Below, piece after piece: positions 53,622-62,958 of a DNA stretch of 64,000 nucleotides. The position numbers and the translations under genes are program-made. The notes below the pieces were generated by a model, which did no database searches, was not told the DNA's origin, and saw only the letters and a list, made by a program, of their open reading frames with translations. Source of the DNA: CAVZVW01 sp963778845 (GTDB taxonomy: Bacteria; Actinomycetota; Actinomycetes; Actinomycetales; Kineosporiaceae); the NCBI GenBank assembly GCA_963778845.1, contig CAVZVW010000009.1:1426001-1490000 (forward strand). Direction: 5' to 3'. Position 1 is the first letter of the stretch; each line of letters starts with the position of its first letter.

Positions 53622-55070
53622 ATGCCTACCGTGGTGACGATCGACCCTGTCACGCGCATCGAGGGCCACGCAAAGATCACCATTCGTCTTCGCGACGACG
53701 GGTCGGTGGCCGACGCGAGGTTCCATGTCAGCGAGTTCCGCGGCTTCGAGGAGTTCTGCCGCGGCCGGCCCGTGTGGGAGATGCCCAGCCTGACGGCGAG
53801 AGTGTGCGGGATCTGCCCTGTCAGCCACCTGCTGGCCTCGGCCAAGGCCGGGGACGCCGTCATGGGCGTCACGCCTCCCCCGGCGGCTCGGGCGCTTCGC
53901 ACACTGGCCAACCTCGCCCAGATCACGCAGAGCCACGCCCTGAGCTTCTTCCACCTGTCGGCGCCCGACCTGCTCCTGGGCATGGACGCCGACCCCGCGA
54001 TCCGCAACATCTTCGGGCTGATGTCCACCGAGCCCGACCTCGCCCGGCGCGGCATCCGGCTGCGCTCCTTCGGCCAGTCGGTGATCGAGGCCGTCGCCGG
54101 ACGCAAGGTGCATGCGCCCGGCATCGTGCCGGGCGGGGTTGCCGAGCCCATGGACGAGCAGACCCGCGACGCGATCCGTGAGCGGCTGCCCGAGGCGCAG
54201 GCCGCGGCCGCGGACGCCCTCGACCTCTACCTTCGCATCGCGGAGCGGTTCGACCGGGAGATCCGGTCCTTCGGGGTCTTCCACAGCCTCTTCCTCGGGA
54301 TGGCGAACGAGGCCGGGACCTGGGAGCACCACGAGGGCCACCTCAAGGTCGTCGACGCCTATGGCACCGTGGTCGCCGACCGCATCGAGGCGCGGGACTA
54401 CCGCGACTGGATCGGCGAGGCGTCGACCAGCGACTCCTACCTGAAGTCGCCGTACTTCAAGCCGCGGGTGGCTCGCGGTCGCCCCGTCGAGGCCGGGATG
54501 TACCGCGTCGGGCCGCTGGCGCGGCTCAACCTCTGCGCGACCATGGGGACCCCTCGTGCCGACGAGGCTCTCCGGGAGTTCCGCGAGCTTGTCGGCGGGG
54601 TGGCGCTGTCGTCCTTCCACTACCACCACGCGCGGCTGGTCGAGGTCGTCGGCTGCCTCGAGCGGATGGCGCAGCTGCTCGACGACCCTGTGCTGCTGGA
54701 CCCGACCACCCGAGCCCAGGCGAGGGTCAACCGCACCCGTGCGGTCGGGATCTCCGAGGCACCGCGAGGCACGCTGTTCCACGAGTACGAGGTGGACGAC
54801 GCCGGCGTGCTGACGAACATGAACCTGATCATCGCGACCGGCCAGAACAACCTGGCGATGAACGCGACGGTGCGTCAGATCGCCTCGGAGTTCGTCGACG
54901 AGTTCGCCGGCAGGACGATCCCCGAGGGGGCACTCAACCGCATCGAGGCGGGCATCCGCTGCTACGACCCCTGCCTGAGCTGCTCGACCCACGCGGTCGG
55001 CACGATGCCGCTGGACGTCGTCCTCGAGGGGGCGGACGGCGGCGTCCTCGCTCGGGTGCGGCGCGGCTGA
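53622..55070 (+). CDS. hoxH: [NiFe]-hydrogenase large subunit HoxH
   Basis: This 482-residue catalytic subunit holds the NiFe(CN)2CO site. The L1 motif is RIEGHAKI with TARVCGICPVSH, and the L2 motif is CYDPCLSCSTHAVGTMPLDV near the C-terminus, giving two CxxC pairs. The residues after STH, about 24 in number, are the expected peptide removed by the HoxW protease after nickel insertion. Sequence and partners place it in group 3d (bidirectional, NAD-linked). The start is ATG, 14 bp after hoxY. Maturation genes hypABCDEF are not in the window. Confidence 0.95.
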   Translation: MPTVVTIDPVTRIEGHAKITIRLRDDGSVADARFHVSEFRGFEEFCRGRPVWEMPSLTARVCGICPVSHLLASAKAGDAVMGVTPPPAARALRTLANLAQITQSHALSFFHLSAPDLLLGMDADPAIRNIFGLMSTEPDLARRGIRLRSFGQSVIEAVAGRKVHAPGIVPGGVAEPMDEQTRDAIRERLPEAQAAAADALDLYLRIAERFDREIRSFGVFHSLFLGMANEAGTWEHHEGHLKVVDAYGTVVADRIEARDYRDWIGEASTSDSYLKSPYFKPRVARGRPVEAGMYRVGPLARLNLCATMGTPRADEALREFRELVGGVALSSFHYHHARLVEVVGCLERMAQLLDDPVLLDPTTRAQARVNRTRAVGISEAPRGTLFHEYEVDDAGVLTNMNLIIATGQNNLAMNATVRQIASEFVDEFAGRTIPEGALNRIEAGIRCYDPCLSCSTHAVGTMPLDVVLEGADGGVLARVRRG

Positions 55071-55084
55071 GCCCGGCGGCAGCG

Positions 55085-55606
55085 GTGGGGTCGCAGCGGG
55101 CGCGTGTGCTTGTCGTCGGCGTCGGCAACGACCTGCGACGCGACGACGGGATCGGAATCGTGGTCGCCTCGGCCGTTCGTGCTCTGTGCCTCCCCGGGAT
55201 CCACGTCTTGACGCGTCAGCAGGTGCTCCCCGAGATGGTCGAGGACCTGGGCCGTTGCGACGTGGCGGTCTTCGTCGACGCGGCTGTCGTCGGTGAGGGG
55301 GTCGGCGTGGGCGACGCGGCCGTCCCAAGCGCCCCGGGCCCGAGGGTGACCCGGGTGACCGAGGCGAGCCCGGTGGCAGCGGCCACCCCTGCCCCCGCGG
55401 CGACGTCCGGGGCCCATGTTCTCGACGCGGCGGGCCTGATCTGCCTGGCCGCACGGGCAGGGGAACCCGTGCCCACCGCATTCCTCGTGGCCGTGCCGGC
55501 CTTCGACCTCGGCTTCGGGCTCGGACTCTCGGCGCGCTCAGCCGCTCTGGTGGACGACGCAGTCGCCTCGGTCCTCGCGTTGGCCGGCCACGCACCGGCG
55601 GGCTGA
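55085..55606 (+). CDS. hoxW: Hydrogenase maturation protease HoxW
   Basis: This 173-residue endopeptidase of the HycI/HoxW family removes the HoxH C-terminal peptide. GVGNDLRRDDGIGIVVASAV near the N-terminus and VDAAVVGEGV supply the nickel-sensing Asp/Glu residues, and GAHVLDAAGL the conserved His. The GTG start lies 14 bp after hoxH. It closes the operon; the next 500 bp hold a structured repeat element, not another gene. Confidence 0.88.
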   Translation: MGSQRARVLVVGVGNDLRRDDGIGIVVASAVRALCLPGIHVLTRQQVLPEMVEDLGRCDVAVFVDAAVVGEGVGVGDAAVPSAPGPRVTRVTEASPVAAATPAPAATSGAHVLDAAGLICLAARAGEPVPTAFLVAVPAFDLGFGLGLSARSAALVDDAVASVLALAGHAPAG

Positions 55607-55785
55607 CGGACGCACCACCCTGAGGCCGACCCACCGGGGCTGGCCGCGGGTCGCGGCCCCGCCGGACTGGGCGGGTGTTCGGTGTGACGTGCTTTGCAAT
55701 GCACGCAGATCTGCAACAGCCTGCCGCCCACTGAGAGGACCCGCCGGGTCGCCAGGTACCAGCGCCACCGGAGGGCCGGCGCTGG

Positions 55786-55829
55786 CCGGGCGCTAGCCGG
55801 GCGCTAGCCGGGCGCTAGCCGGGCGCTGG
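55786..55829. repeat. 11-bp tandem repeat, four copies
   Basis: CCGGGCGCTAG occurs at 55786, 55797 and 55808, and as CCGGGCGCTGG at 55819. Degenerate half-copies flank it (from 55775 and to about 55840). Each junction makes a GCTAGC palindrome. It lies inside the nested inverted-repeat element. Confidence 0.85.
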
Positions 55830-55897
55830 CCGGCGTTGGCATGCGTTGGCCGGCCAGACGCCGACTCGGGGTCACCGCGGCCCGATGGCCCCACCTT

Positions 55898-55979
55898 GAT
55901 CGCCACCCCGGCGCCATAACCTCGGTTCGGGGGCCGTTTCGGGGCCAGGCGCGAGGGTTGTGGCGCCGGGGTGGCGATC
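55898..55979. other. 82-bp stable hairpin inside the nested element
   Basis: The arm GATCGCCACCCCGGCGCCA (55898-55916) pairs perfectly with its complement at 55961-55979, and pairing continues through AACC and CTCG with one mismatch and one bulge, giving a stem of about 27 bp. The loop is about 24 bases with two GGGGGCC-like runs. No T-tract follows on either strand. Confidence 0.75.
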
Positions 55980-56119
55980 TTCGCTCGCACGAGGGCCGGC
56001 GCGGTCCCTGAACGGCGACCTCGCCACCGGTGTTGCGGATATGCGTGCAATGCAAAGCACCTCGCACCGCACCGCACCCCGGCCCGCCCCGTGGCCGCGG
56101 CGCCGCCGACCGCGGCGGC

Positions 56120-57184
56120 TCAGGCCTGTACCAGGGTCACGGGCATCGAGGAGTCGACGGCGTGGTCCAGCTGCGACGGGGCCCGGCCCTTGGCCAGCAC
56201 CTGCGACCCGAGAGCGGCGACCATCGCGCCGTTGTCGGTGCACAGCTTCGGGCTCGGCACCCTGACCCGGATACCGGCCGCCGCGCCCCGCTCCGCAGCC
56301 ACGGCTCGCAGCCGGGAGTTCGCCGCCACCCCACCGCCGATGAGCAGGTGGTCGACACCTAGCTCGCGACACGCCATCAAAGCCTTGCGGAGCAGGACGT
56401 CGACCACGGCCTCCTGGAAGGACGCCGCGACGTCCCGCACGGGTACCGGCAGCCCCTCGAGCTCGCGCCGCTCGACCCATCGGGCGACCGCCGTCTTCAG
56501 CCCGGAGAACGAGAAGTCGTAGCGATGCGCCTGCAGGTCGCGCGGCCCGGTCAGGCCGCGGGGGAAGGCGACGGCGGCGGGATCTCCGCAGGCGGCCTCG
56601 CGGTCGATGTGCGGGCCGCCCGGGAACGGCAGGCCGAGCAGACGCGCCACCTTGTCGAATGCCTCGCCGGCAGCGTCGTCGATGGTCTGGCCCAGGGGGC
56701 GGACGTCGCTGGTGACGTCGGGCACCAGGAGGAGGGACGAGTGCCCGCCCGACACGAGCAGTGCCACGGTGGGCTCGGGCAGCGGGCCGTGCTCGAGCGC
56801 GTCGACGGCGACATGCGCGGCCAGATGGTTGACGCCGAACAGCGGCACTGCCAGCGCCAGGGCCAACGCCTTCGCCGCGGCCACTCCCACCACGAGCGCG
56901 CCCGTAAGCCCCGGCCCGGCCGTCACTGCAACGGCGTCCACGTCCCGCAGGCCAACGCCGGCCCGGTCGCAGGCCTGCTCGATCGTGGCCACCATCGCCT
57001 CCAGGTGGGCCCTGCTCGCAACCTCGGGAACCACCCCTCCGAAGCGGGCATGCTCGGCCACGGAGCTGGCGACCACGTCCGCGAGCAGAGCGCTGCCGCG
57101 CACGAGGCCGACGCCGGTCTCGTCGCACGAGGTCTCGATGCCGAGCACCAGTGGCGCCACACTCACCGGCTCAGTCTCCCGCAC
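56120..57184 (-). CDS. tsaD: tRNA N6-adenosine threonylcarbamoyltransferase TsaD
   Basis: This enzyme transfers threonylcarbamoyl to A37 of ANN-decoding tRNAs, working with TsaB and TsaE encoded just upstream. The 354-residue ASKHA-fold protein has VLGIETSCDETGVGLV, metal ligands in FGVNHLAAHVAV, LLVSGGHSSLLLV, and the nucleotide loop HLLIGGGVAANSRLR. The GTG at 57184 lies three bases after the rimI stop; GTG 57163 is another option. It ends the long operon that starts at glmS. It is convergent with hoxW across the repeat element. Confidence 0.96.
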   Translation of the reverse strand: MRETEPVSVAPLVLGIETSCDETGVGLVRGSALLADVVASSVAEHARFGGVVPEVASRAHLEAMVATIEQACDRAGVGLRDVDAVAVTAGPGLTGALVVGVAAAKALALALAVPLFGVNHLAAHVAVDALEHGPLPEPTVALLVSGGHSSLLLVPDVTSDVRPLGQTIDDAAGEAFDKVARLLGLPFPGGPHIDREAACGDPAAVAFPRGLTGPRDLQAHRYDFSFSGLKTAVARWVERRELEGLPVPVRDVAASFQEAVVDVLLRKALMACRELGVDHLLIGGGVAANSRLRAVAAERGAAAGIRVRVPSPKLCTDNGAMVAALGSQVLAKGRAPSQLDHAVDSSMPVTLVQA

Positions 57185-57187
57185 GGC

Positions 57188-57679
57188 TCAGGATCCCCGG
57201 CAGGGCGCTCCAGCTGCCGGCGGCCGGTCGAGCGGACGCCTGCGCATGACCCAGGCGTCGACGTCCTCCGGCTGGTAGTAGCGACGCCGGGTCGCGATGG
57301 GCTCGAACCCGTGCCGGCGGTACAGGCCGATCGCCGCCTCGTTGTCCGCACGCACCTCCAGGAGCATGGCGCTCGCCCCTCGCCGGGCGGCTTCGGTCGT
57401 CAGCGCGGACAGCAGCCGCCCCCCCACGCCGCGCCGCTGCGCGGCGGCGACCACCGCGACGGTCTGGACGTCGGCCTCGGCACCGTGGACCGACAGCCCC
57501 GCATAGCCGACCAGCGCGCCTGTGTCGTCCTCAGCGACGACGTACCAGCGGCTCTCGGCCTGCGCCAGCTCCGACCAGAACGTCTCGGCCGTCCAGGCGG
57601 AGGGGCCGAACAGCGCCGCCTCGTGCGCCAGGAGCGCCTCGACGTCCCACCAGCGCATCGGCCGCAGCGAGACAGTCAC
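57188..57679 (-). CDS. rimI: Ribosomal protein S18-alanine N-acetyltransferase RimI
   Basis: This 163-residue GNAT acetyltransferase has VSLRPMRWWDVEALLAHEA, the acetyl-CoA pyrophosphate loop AAAQRRGVGGRLLSAL, and EVRADNEAAIGLYRRHGFE typical of RimI. It N-acetylates a ribosomal protein and probably other N-termini. The GTG at 57679 lies eight bases after the tsaB stop. Position between tsaB and tsaD is the usual actinobacterial order. Confidence 0.92.
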   Translation of the reverse strand: MTVSLRPMRWWDVEALLAHEAALFGPSAWTAETFWSELAQAESRWYVVAEDDTGALVGYAGLSVHGAEADVQTVAVVAAAQRRGVGGRLLSALTTEAARRGASAMLLEVRADNEAAIGLYRRHGFEPIATRRRYYQPEDVDAWVMRRRPLDRPPAAGAPCRGS

Positions 57680-57687
57680 GTGCCCGC

Positions 57688-58345
57688 TCAGCCCAGCACC
57701 CTCTTCCGCGCACCGGGCTCCGCCGCGTCCGGGCGGCGCAGGTAGAGCGGCTCCACGGGCAGGAGACCCGCGCCGCCGCGCGCCAGCGCCGCCGCGGCGA
57801 CGTCCGCGAGGACGCCGGCAGCCGGCTCGAGCGGCTGGTGTGCCGGGCCGAGCACCTCGGGGTAGAGCACTGCACCGCGGCCGACGACACGACGTCCGCC
57901 CACGGCCAGCTCCCCCGGCGGGCACACGCCCGGGCCGTCGACCCTCATGGGACCCTCGGGCCGGGCCCGGTACAGGCCCCAGTAGACCTCCCGCCGGCGC
58001 GCGTCGGTGGCCACGAGGAACTCCCCGTCCAGCCCGCTCGCCCACGCCAGGGCGTCGAGCGAGCACACCCCGTGCACGGGGATGGTCAGCGCCATGCCGA
58101 TCACCCGGGCGGTCACCAGGCCCACCCGGAGCCCGGTGAACGGGCCGGGACCCACGCCGACGACGACCCCGGTCAGGTCGCCGCGACCCACGGCCGCCTC
58201 GGCCAGGACGCCCTCGATGGACGGAGCCAGGCAGCTCGGCGTGACGCCGGGCGTCAAGCGTCGAGCGTTGCGCGAGCACGCGACGTCCGTCGTGCACGGC
58301 CGCGGTGACGGCGGCCGTCGACGTGTCGATCGCCAGGAGCAGCAC
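57688..58345 (-). CDS. tsaB: TsaB, threonylcarbamoyladenosine biosynthesis (one frameshift)
   Basis: This inactive TsaD paralogue is the scaffold for TsaD and TsaE. MLLLAIDTSTAAVTAAVHDG starts the protein; an extra C near 58231 breaks the frame between LDARRHAEL and LAPSIEGVLAEAAVG, after which VGVGPGPFTGLRVGLVTARV and CSLDALAWASG are typical. Corrected length is about 219. Essential in most bacteria, so the break is almost certainly a sequence error. It lies nine bases after tsaE. Confidence 0.92.
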
Positions 58346-58354
58346 CAGAGGAGC

Positions 58355-58900
58355 CTACGGAAGGTCCGGGAGCCGGACGCCTTCCCAGCGGCGCCCGATC
58401 GAGACCAGCGTCACCGTGCGCGGCTCGTCGCCGTCCGCAGGAGCCTCGTCGGCACCACCGCGCGGTCGCGCCAGGCGCACCTCCAGGCGCGCAGCCGCCA
58501 GGTCCTCCACCAGGCCCTCGCCCCATTCCACGACCGTCACCGAGTCCGCCAGAGAGGCGTCCAGGTCCAGGTCGTCGACCTCGGCGAGGGAGGTGAGCCG
58601 ATAGGCGTCGACGTGCACCAGCGGGGGTCCGCCCGTCATGCCTGGGTGGACTCTCGCGATCACGAACGTGGGGCTGGTCACCTCGCCACGCACGTCCAGC
58701 CCCGCGCCGATGCCCTTGGTCAGCGTGGTCTTGCCCGCGCCGAGGTCGCCGCTGAGCACGACGAGGTCCCCGGCCCTCAGCAGCGCAGCGATGCGGACGC
58801 CGAGCTCACGCATCTGCTGCGCCGTCTCGACGCGGTGCATGGAGGTGGCGACGGCGGGCTCGTCGATACGGGCCTGCTCGGCGCGGTGCGCTCCGCTCAC
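58355..58900 (-). CDS. tsaE: TsaE, threonylcarbamoyladenosine biosynthesis ATPase
   Basis: This P-loop ATPase drives the TsaBDE complex. Walker A is VVLSGDLGAGKTTLTKGIG, then VTSPTFVIARVH and HVDAYRLTSLAEVDDLDLD, and the VVEWGEGL motif carries the conserved Trp-Gly. The frame is intact at 181 residues. The N-terminal 20 residues before MHRVETAQQM are not conserved, so the real start may be that internal ATG. It precedes tsaB by nine bases. Confidence 0.94.
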   Translation of the reverse strand: MSGAHRAEQARIDEPAVATSMHRVETAQQMRELGVRIAALLRAGDLVVLSGDLGAGKTTLTKGIGAGLDVRGEVTSPTFVIARVHPGMTGGPPLVHVDAYRLTSLAEVDDLDLDASLADSVTVVEWGEGLVEDLAAARLEVRLARPRGGADEAPADGDEPRTVTLVSIGRRWEGVRLPDLP

Positions 58901-58919
58901 GTGTGGGGCTCCCTCCGGG

Positions 58920-60126
58920 TCAGGCCACGCCGTCCCTGCGTCGGCGCCTGACTACTGGGGTCACAGTACGGCGCACCCGCCACCCGCGCCGCCGCGTCTC
59001 ACCGCGCGCCTCCTGACCCCGCAGGCAGCGCTCGACCAGCTCGACGATGTGGCCGGTGACGACGTCGGGATGCTCGAGCATCAGCAGGTGTCCGGCGTTG
59101 CGGACGACGACGTGCTCGGCACCGGGCACCAGGTGCACGATCTCCTCGCTGTGCTCCGCCGGCGTCAGCAGGTCGGAGTCGCCGACGATGACCAGCACCT
59201 CGCACCCGTGCATCGCGGGCAGCGCCTCGCGCCGGTCGTGGTCGGCCAGCGTCGGCAGGAAGTCCGACACCACCCTCAGGCTCGTCGAGGCGATCATCAG
59301 CGGCCGTGAAGCGCACCAGCGAGGTCGGCACCGGCGAGGCGTAGGAGTAGCGGCGGACCAGCACCATCTCCAGGTCGCTGCCCAGCCGCCGCCCGCGCTC
59401 CACGAGACGGGGCGCGCGGGCCAGAGCGGCCACGGCCCGGGGCCCGAGCCGCTGGACGACGCCCGCGAGCCCGCCGATCCCCAGCTCGGACTCGCCCATC
59501 CCGCTGGCGCTCGTGGACACCAGGCCGATGCCGACCACGCGGGCTCCGAAGAGGTCGGGGGCGTGGTTCGCCAGCGACATCACGGTCATGCCGCCCATGG
59601 AGTGGCCGACGAGGACGACGGGCCCGGACGGCGCGGCGGCCTCGAGCACGGCGCCCAGGTCTCGGCCGAGCTGGTCGATGGTGGCCGACCCCGGCGGGCC
59701 GGCCTCGGAGCGCCCGTGCCCGCGCTGGTCCCACAGCACCAGCCGGTACCTGCCTCGCAGGGCCTTGCGCTGGTAGTGCCAGGAGTCCATCGACAGGCAG
59801 AACCCGTGGCTGAAGACCAGCGTGACCTGCTGGCCGGCCGCGCGCCGCTCCCGCCGAGTGCCCCGCACGTCGGCGTCGTCGCCGGCGACGTCGTCCACCT
59901 CCACGTGCAGGCGGGTGCCGTCGTCGCTGCGAACCGCGAGGGGGACGCCGCGCAGCCGGCCGAGGTCCCCCTCGTCCTCCTCCCCCGCCTCCCCCCGTCG
60001 GGGAAGAACGGGTCGGCCCAGCGCCGCTCGCTCCGCGGCCAGACCGATCGCGGCGCCGACCCCGGCAGCGGCCAACCCGGCGCCGAGCGACACCAGGCCG
60101 ATGCGTGTACGCCCTGTCTGGCTCAT
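58920..60126 (-). CDS. Alpha/beta-hydrolase (one frameshift)
   Basis: The corrected protein, about 402 residues, has an N-terminal membrane or signal helix (IGLVSLGAGLAAAGVGAAIG), a loop, then a canonical hydrolase: VFSHGFCLSMDSWHYQRKAL, WDQRGHGRSEAGP, nucleophile in VVLVGHSMGGMTVMSLANH, Asp in LVIVGDSDLLTPAEHSEE and His in VVVRNAGHLLMLEHP. A break near 59300 separates SLVRFTAA from STSLRVVSDFLPTLADHD. The ATG overlaps the alr stop (ATGA). This gene is found between alr and tsaE in many actinobacteria; its substrate is unknown. Confidence 0.85.
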
Positions 60127-61390
60127 GCGCCCGCCGCCGTGACCGCCGCCGCGCCGACGTACACGCGCGGCACCCGGCCCCCGATGCGGGTGAGGATCTC
60201 GTAGGTGATGGTGCCGGCTGCCTCGGCCCAGTCCTGCGCCGTCGGCCAGTCCTGCGCCGTCGGCTTGTCCGGCCCGGGCGGGCCGCCGTCGTCGGCCGGC
60301 CCGAACACCACGGCCAGATCGCCCTCGGCGACCCCTGCGGCGTTCTCGGCGTCCGCGAGGTCGACCACCATCTGGTCCATGCAGACCCGGCCGACCACGG
60401 GGTACCTGCGCCCCCGCACGGCCACGCTGCCGCGGTTGCTCGCCTGGCGGGGGATGCCGTCGGCGTACCCGACGGGCAGCACGGCCAGCGTCGTGGCGCC
60501 CGGCGTGACGTAGGTGTGCCCGTAGGAGACACCGACGCCGCCGCCGACAGCCTTCACCCGGGCCACCCGCGCGACCAGGGTCATGGCCGGCCGCAGCCCG
60601 AGCTCGGCGGCCGATGCCACGTGCGGCATCGGCGAGAGGCCGTACACGGCGATGCCGGGGCGCACGAGGTCGTAGTGGGTGCCGGGGGCGCTCAGCGTCG
60701 CTGCCGAGTTCGCCAGGTGACGCAGGGGGAAGCGGGCGCCGAGCGCCCCGGCCACGTCCACGGCCTCCTCGAAGGCCACGACCTGTGCCTGCACGCCCGG
60801 GTGGCCCGGCTCGTCCGCGCAGGCCAGGTGCGAGAAGGCCGCCACCACCTCGACGGTGCCCTCTGCCTGCGCCCGCAGCGCGCTGGCCACCAGTCCCGGC
60901 CACTCCCGCACCGTGGCGCCGTTGCGGCTCAGACCGGTGTCGACCTTCAGGTGCAGCCGCGCGACGCCGCCGCAGGCGCGCGCCGCCGCGGCCGCCTCCT
61001 CGAGGGCCCACTCGCGCGCTGACCCCGAGGTGGATGCCGGCTGCCACCGCCTGCTCGAAGGCGTCACCGGGCACGAGCAGCCACGACAGCAGCGGCGCGC
61101 TGACCCCGGCGGCCCGAAGGGCCAGGCCCTCGGCCACCTGCGCGACACCGAGCCAGGTCGCCCCGCCCGCCAGCGCCGCCGTGGCCGCCGGGACCAACCC
61201 GTGCCCGTAGCCGTCGGCCTTGACGACGGCCATCACCTCGGCGCTGCCCGCCCGCTGCCGCAGAGCTGCCACGTTCGCCTCGATGGCACCGAGGTCCACC
61301 AGCGCACAGGCCGGGCACGCCGGGCGGCACCTCGTCGGCGAGTGCGACCCAGGGCGCCGGCGGACGGGCCGACGGCTCAGCGGCGGGCAC
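60123..61390 (-). CDS. alr: Alanine racemase (two frameshifts)
   Basis: This PLP enzyme makes D-alanine for peptidoglycan. The PLP lysine lies in VMAVVKADGYGHGLVPAAT; KVDTGLSRNGATVREW, HLANSAATLSAPGTHYDLVR and CMDQMVVDLADAE (second-subunit Tyr region) are conserved. The frame breaks near 61322, just before ALVDLGAIEANV, and near 61022, between GIHLGVSA and ALEEAAAAARAC. Corrected length is about 422, normal plus a short N-terminal extension. A 15-bp tandem duplication at about 60228-60262 gives the peptide TAQDWPTAQDW. The start is GTG 61390. It is coupled to the hydrolase gene. Confidence 0.93.
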
Positions 61391-61402
61391 CGCGGCAGTC
61401 TC

Positions 61403-62942
61403 TCAGAGCCGGCGGGCGACCGGCGCGACGGTCGGCACCCGCCCGGCGATGCGCAGCAGGCCGGCCACGGCCGCGGGCACCGCCGCAGCGACGTCGCCCG
61501 CCACCACCGGACCACCCGAACCCGGCGGCCACCGCCGCACGGCCGTGGACGACGGCGGCGAGGCTGCCGGCGTCGAGGGGGCTGTGACCGGCCGCGAGGA
61601 GGGTCCCGGCGATGCCCGCCAGCACGTCGCCGGCCCCGGCGGTCGCCAGCCAGGCCGGGGCGTCGGCCTGGCTGCGCACCGTGCCCGACGGCGGGACCAC
61701 CAGCGTGGTCGACCCCTTGAGCAGCACCGTCACCGACAGCTCCCGGGCCAGCCGGGCGGCGTGGTGCAGGGGGCGGGCGTCGACGTCGGCCCGCTCGACC
61801 CGCTCGCCGTCCAGGCCCGACAGCAGCTCGGCCAGCTCACCGGCGTGCGGGGTGAGGAGCAACGGCCCCACCGGAGCACGGGCGGGTCGACCGGCTCCGG
61901 TCAGGCTCTGCACGCAGATCCGCAACGCGCCCGCGTCCACCACGCAGGGCAGCCCCGACCACAGCGCCGCCTCCACGAGCTCGCGCTGCCCGTCCGGGGC
62001 ATCGGGGTCGACCCCGCACCCGAGCACCCAGGCCTGCACCCGACCCGGGCCGACCACGACCTCGGGCCACGCCCGGCGGACGTGCCGCACCACGTCGTCC
62101 GGCCCGCAGAACCGGACCATCCCCGCCCCCGCGCGCAACGCCCCGGCGCACGCGAGCACGGCGGCACCGGGGTAGGTGGCCGACCCGGCGACGACCCCGA
62201 CCACCCCGCGGCTGTACTTGTCGTCCTCGGCGCCCGGGAGCACCCAGGCCAGGCCGGCGTCGACCGGCTCCAGCCGCTCGACCACGGGCTGCGGCAGCAG
62301 CCCGGCCAACCCGAGGTCGACGACGACCACCTCTCCGGCAGCTCGGGAGCCCGGCGGCACGAGCAGGCAGGCCTTGGCCGTGCCGAACGTCACGGTGACG
62401 TCGGCCCGCACATGCGCGGCCGGCGTCTGGCCGCTGTCGGGGTCGACCCCCGACGGCAGGTCGACGGCGACGACGCCGGCACGCCGCGGGATGGCCTGGA
62501 CGAGGGTCGCCGCCGTGTCCCGCAGTCCGCCGGAGGCGCCGAGACCCACGAGACCGTCGACCACCAGGTCGGCCCCCGACAGGGCGGCGGCGGCTCGGGC
62601 GGCGCCGTCGGGCGTCCTGCCGGTCTCGGCCGACCCCCCCGCGGCGACCAGCGCCGTCAGACCCTCCTGGTGCACCTGGCGGGCGAGCATGACGGCGACG
62701 ACGGCGCAGCCGCGGCGGCGGAGCCTCTCCCCGGCCCACAGCGCGTCGCCGCCGTTGTTGCCGGCGCCGACGAGCAGGACGACGCGCGCCCCGCTCACGT
62801 GACCACGTCGCCGCCGCAGCACCCGCACGCAGGCCGCCGCCAGCCCAGCCGCCGCGCGCTGCATGAGGGCGCCGTCCGCCGTGCTCCGGAGCAGGGACGC
62901 CTCCGCCGCACGCACGTCCTCGGTGCGGTGGGCCGTGATCAC
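61403..62942 (-). CDS. nnr: Bifunctional NAD(P)HX epimerase/dehydratase (one frameshift)
   Basis: This repair enzyme restores damaged hydrated NAD(P)H. The N-terminal epimerase domain has VLLVGAGNNGGDALWAGERL, ADLVVDGLVGLGASGGLRD and VVAVDLPSGVDPDSGQTP. The ADP-dependent dehydratase domain has DDKYSRGVVGVVAGSATYPG, LLLTPHAGELAELL and LATAGAGDVLAGIAGTLLAA. An indel near 61510 shifts the last 35 residues, and the true end GDVAAAVPAAVAGLLRIAG to VARRL stops at 61403. Corrected length is about 513. It lies between acpS and alr, as in mycobacteria. Confidence 0.93.
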
Positions 62943-62958
62943 CGGTGCGTCACGCGCG

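Larger units (their letters stand above)
55689..56060. repeat. 372-bp nested inverted-repeat element (MITE-like)
   Basis: The gene-free interval 55607-56119 between hoxW and the convergent tsaD gene is bounded by inverted arms. The left arm, 55689-55718, begins GTGCTTTGCAATGCACGCA; the right arm, 56031-56060, reads GTGCTTTGCATTGCACGCA on the other strand. Of 30 bp, 27 match, and weaker similarity extends about 9 bp outward. Inside are an 11-bp tandem repeat (55786-55829) and an 82-bp hairpin (55898-55979). No transposase and no clear target-site duplication are visible. It may be a non-autonomous element, a structured RNA or an elaborate terminator. Confidence 0.65.

Noticed and set aside
55786..55829. 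CRISPR-like or origin iterons
   Set aside because: The 11-bp units are directly adjacent, and there is no replication initiator or cas gene. Treated as a simple tandem repeat inside the larger element.
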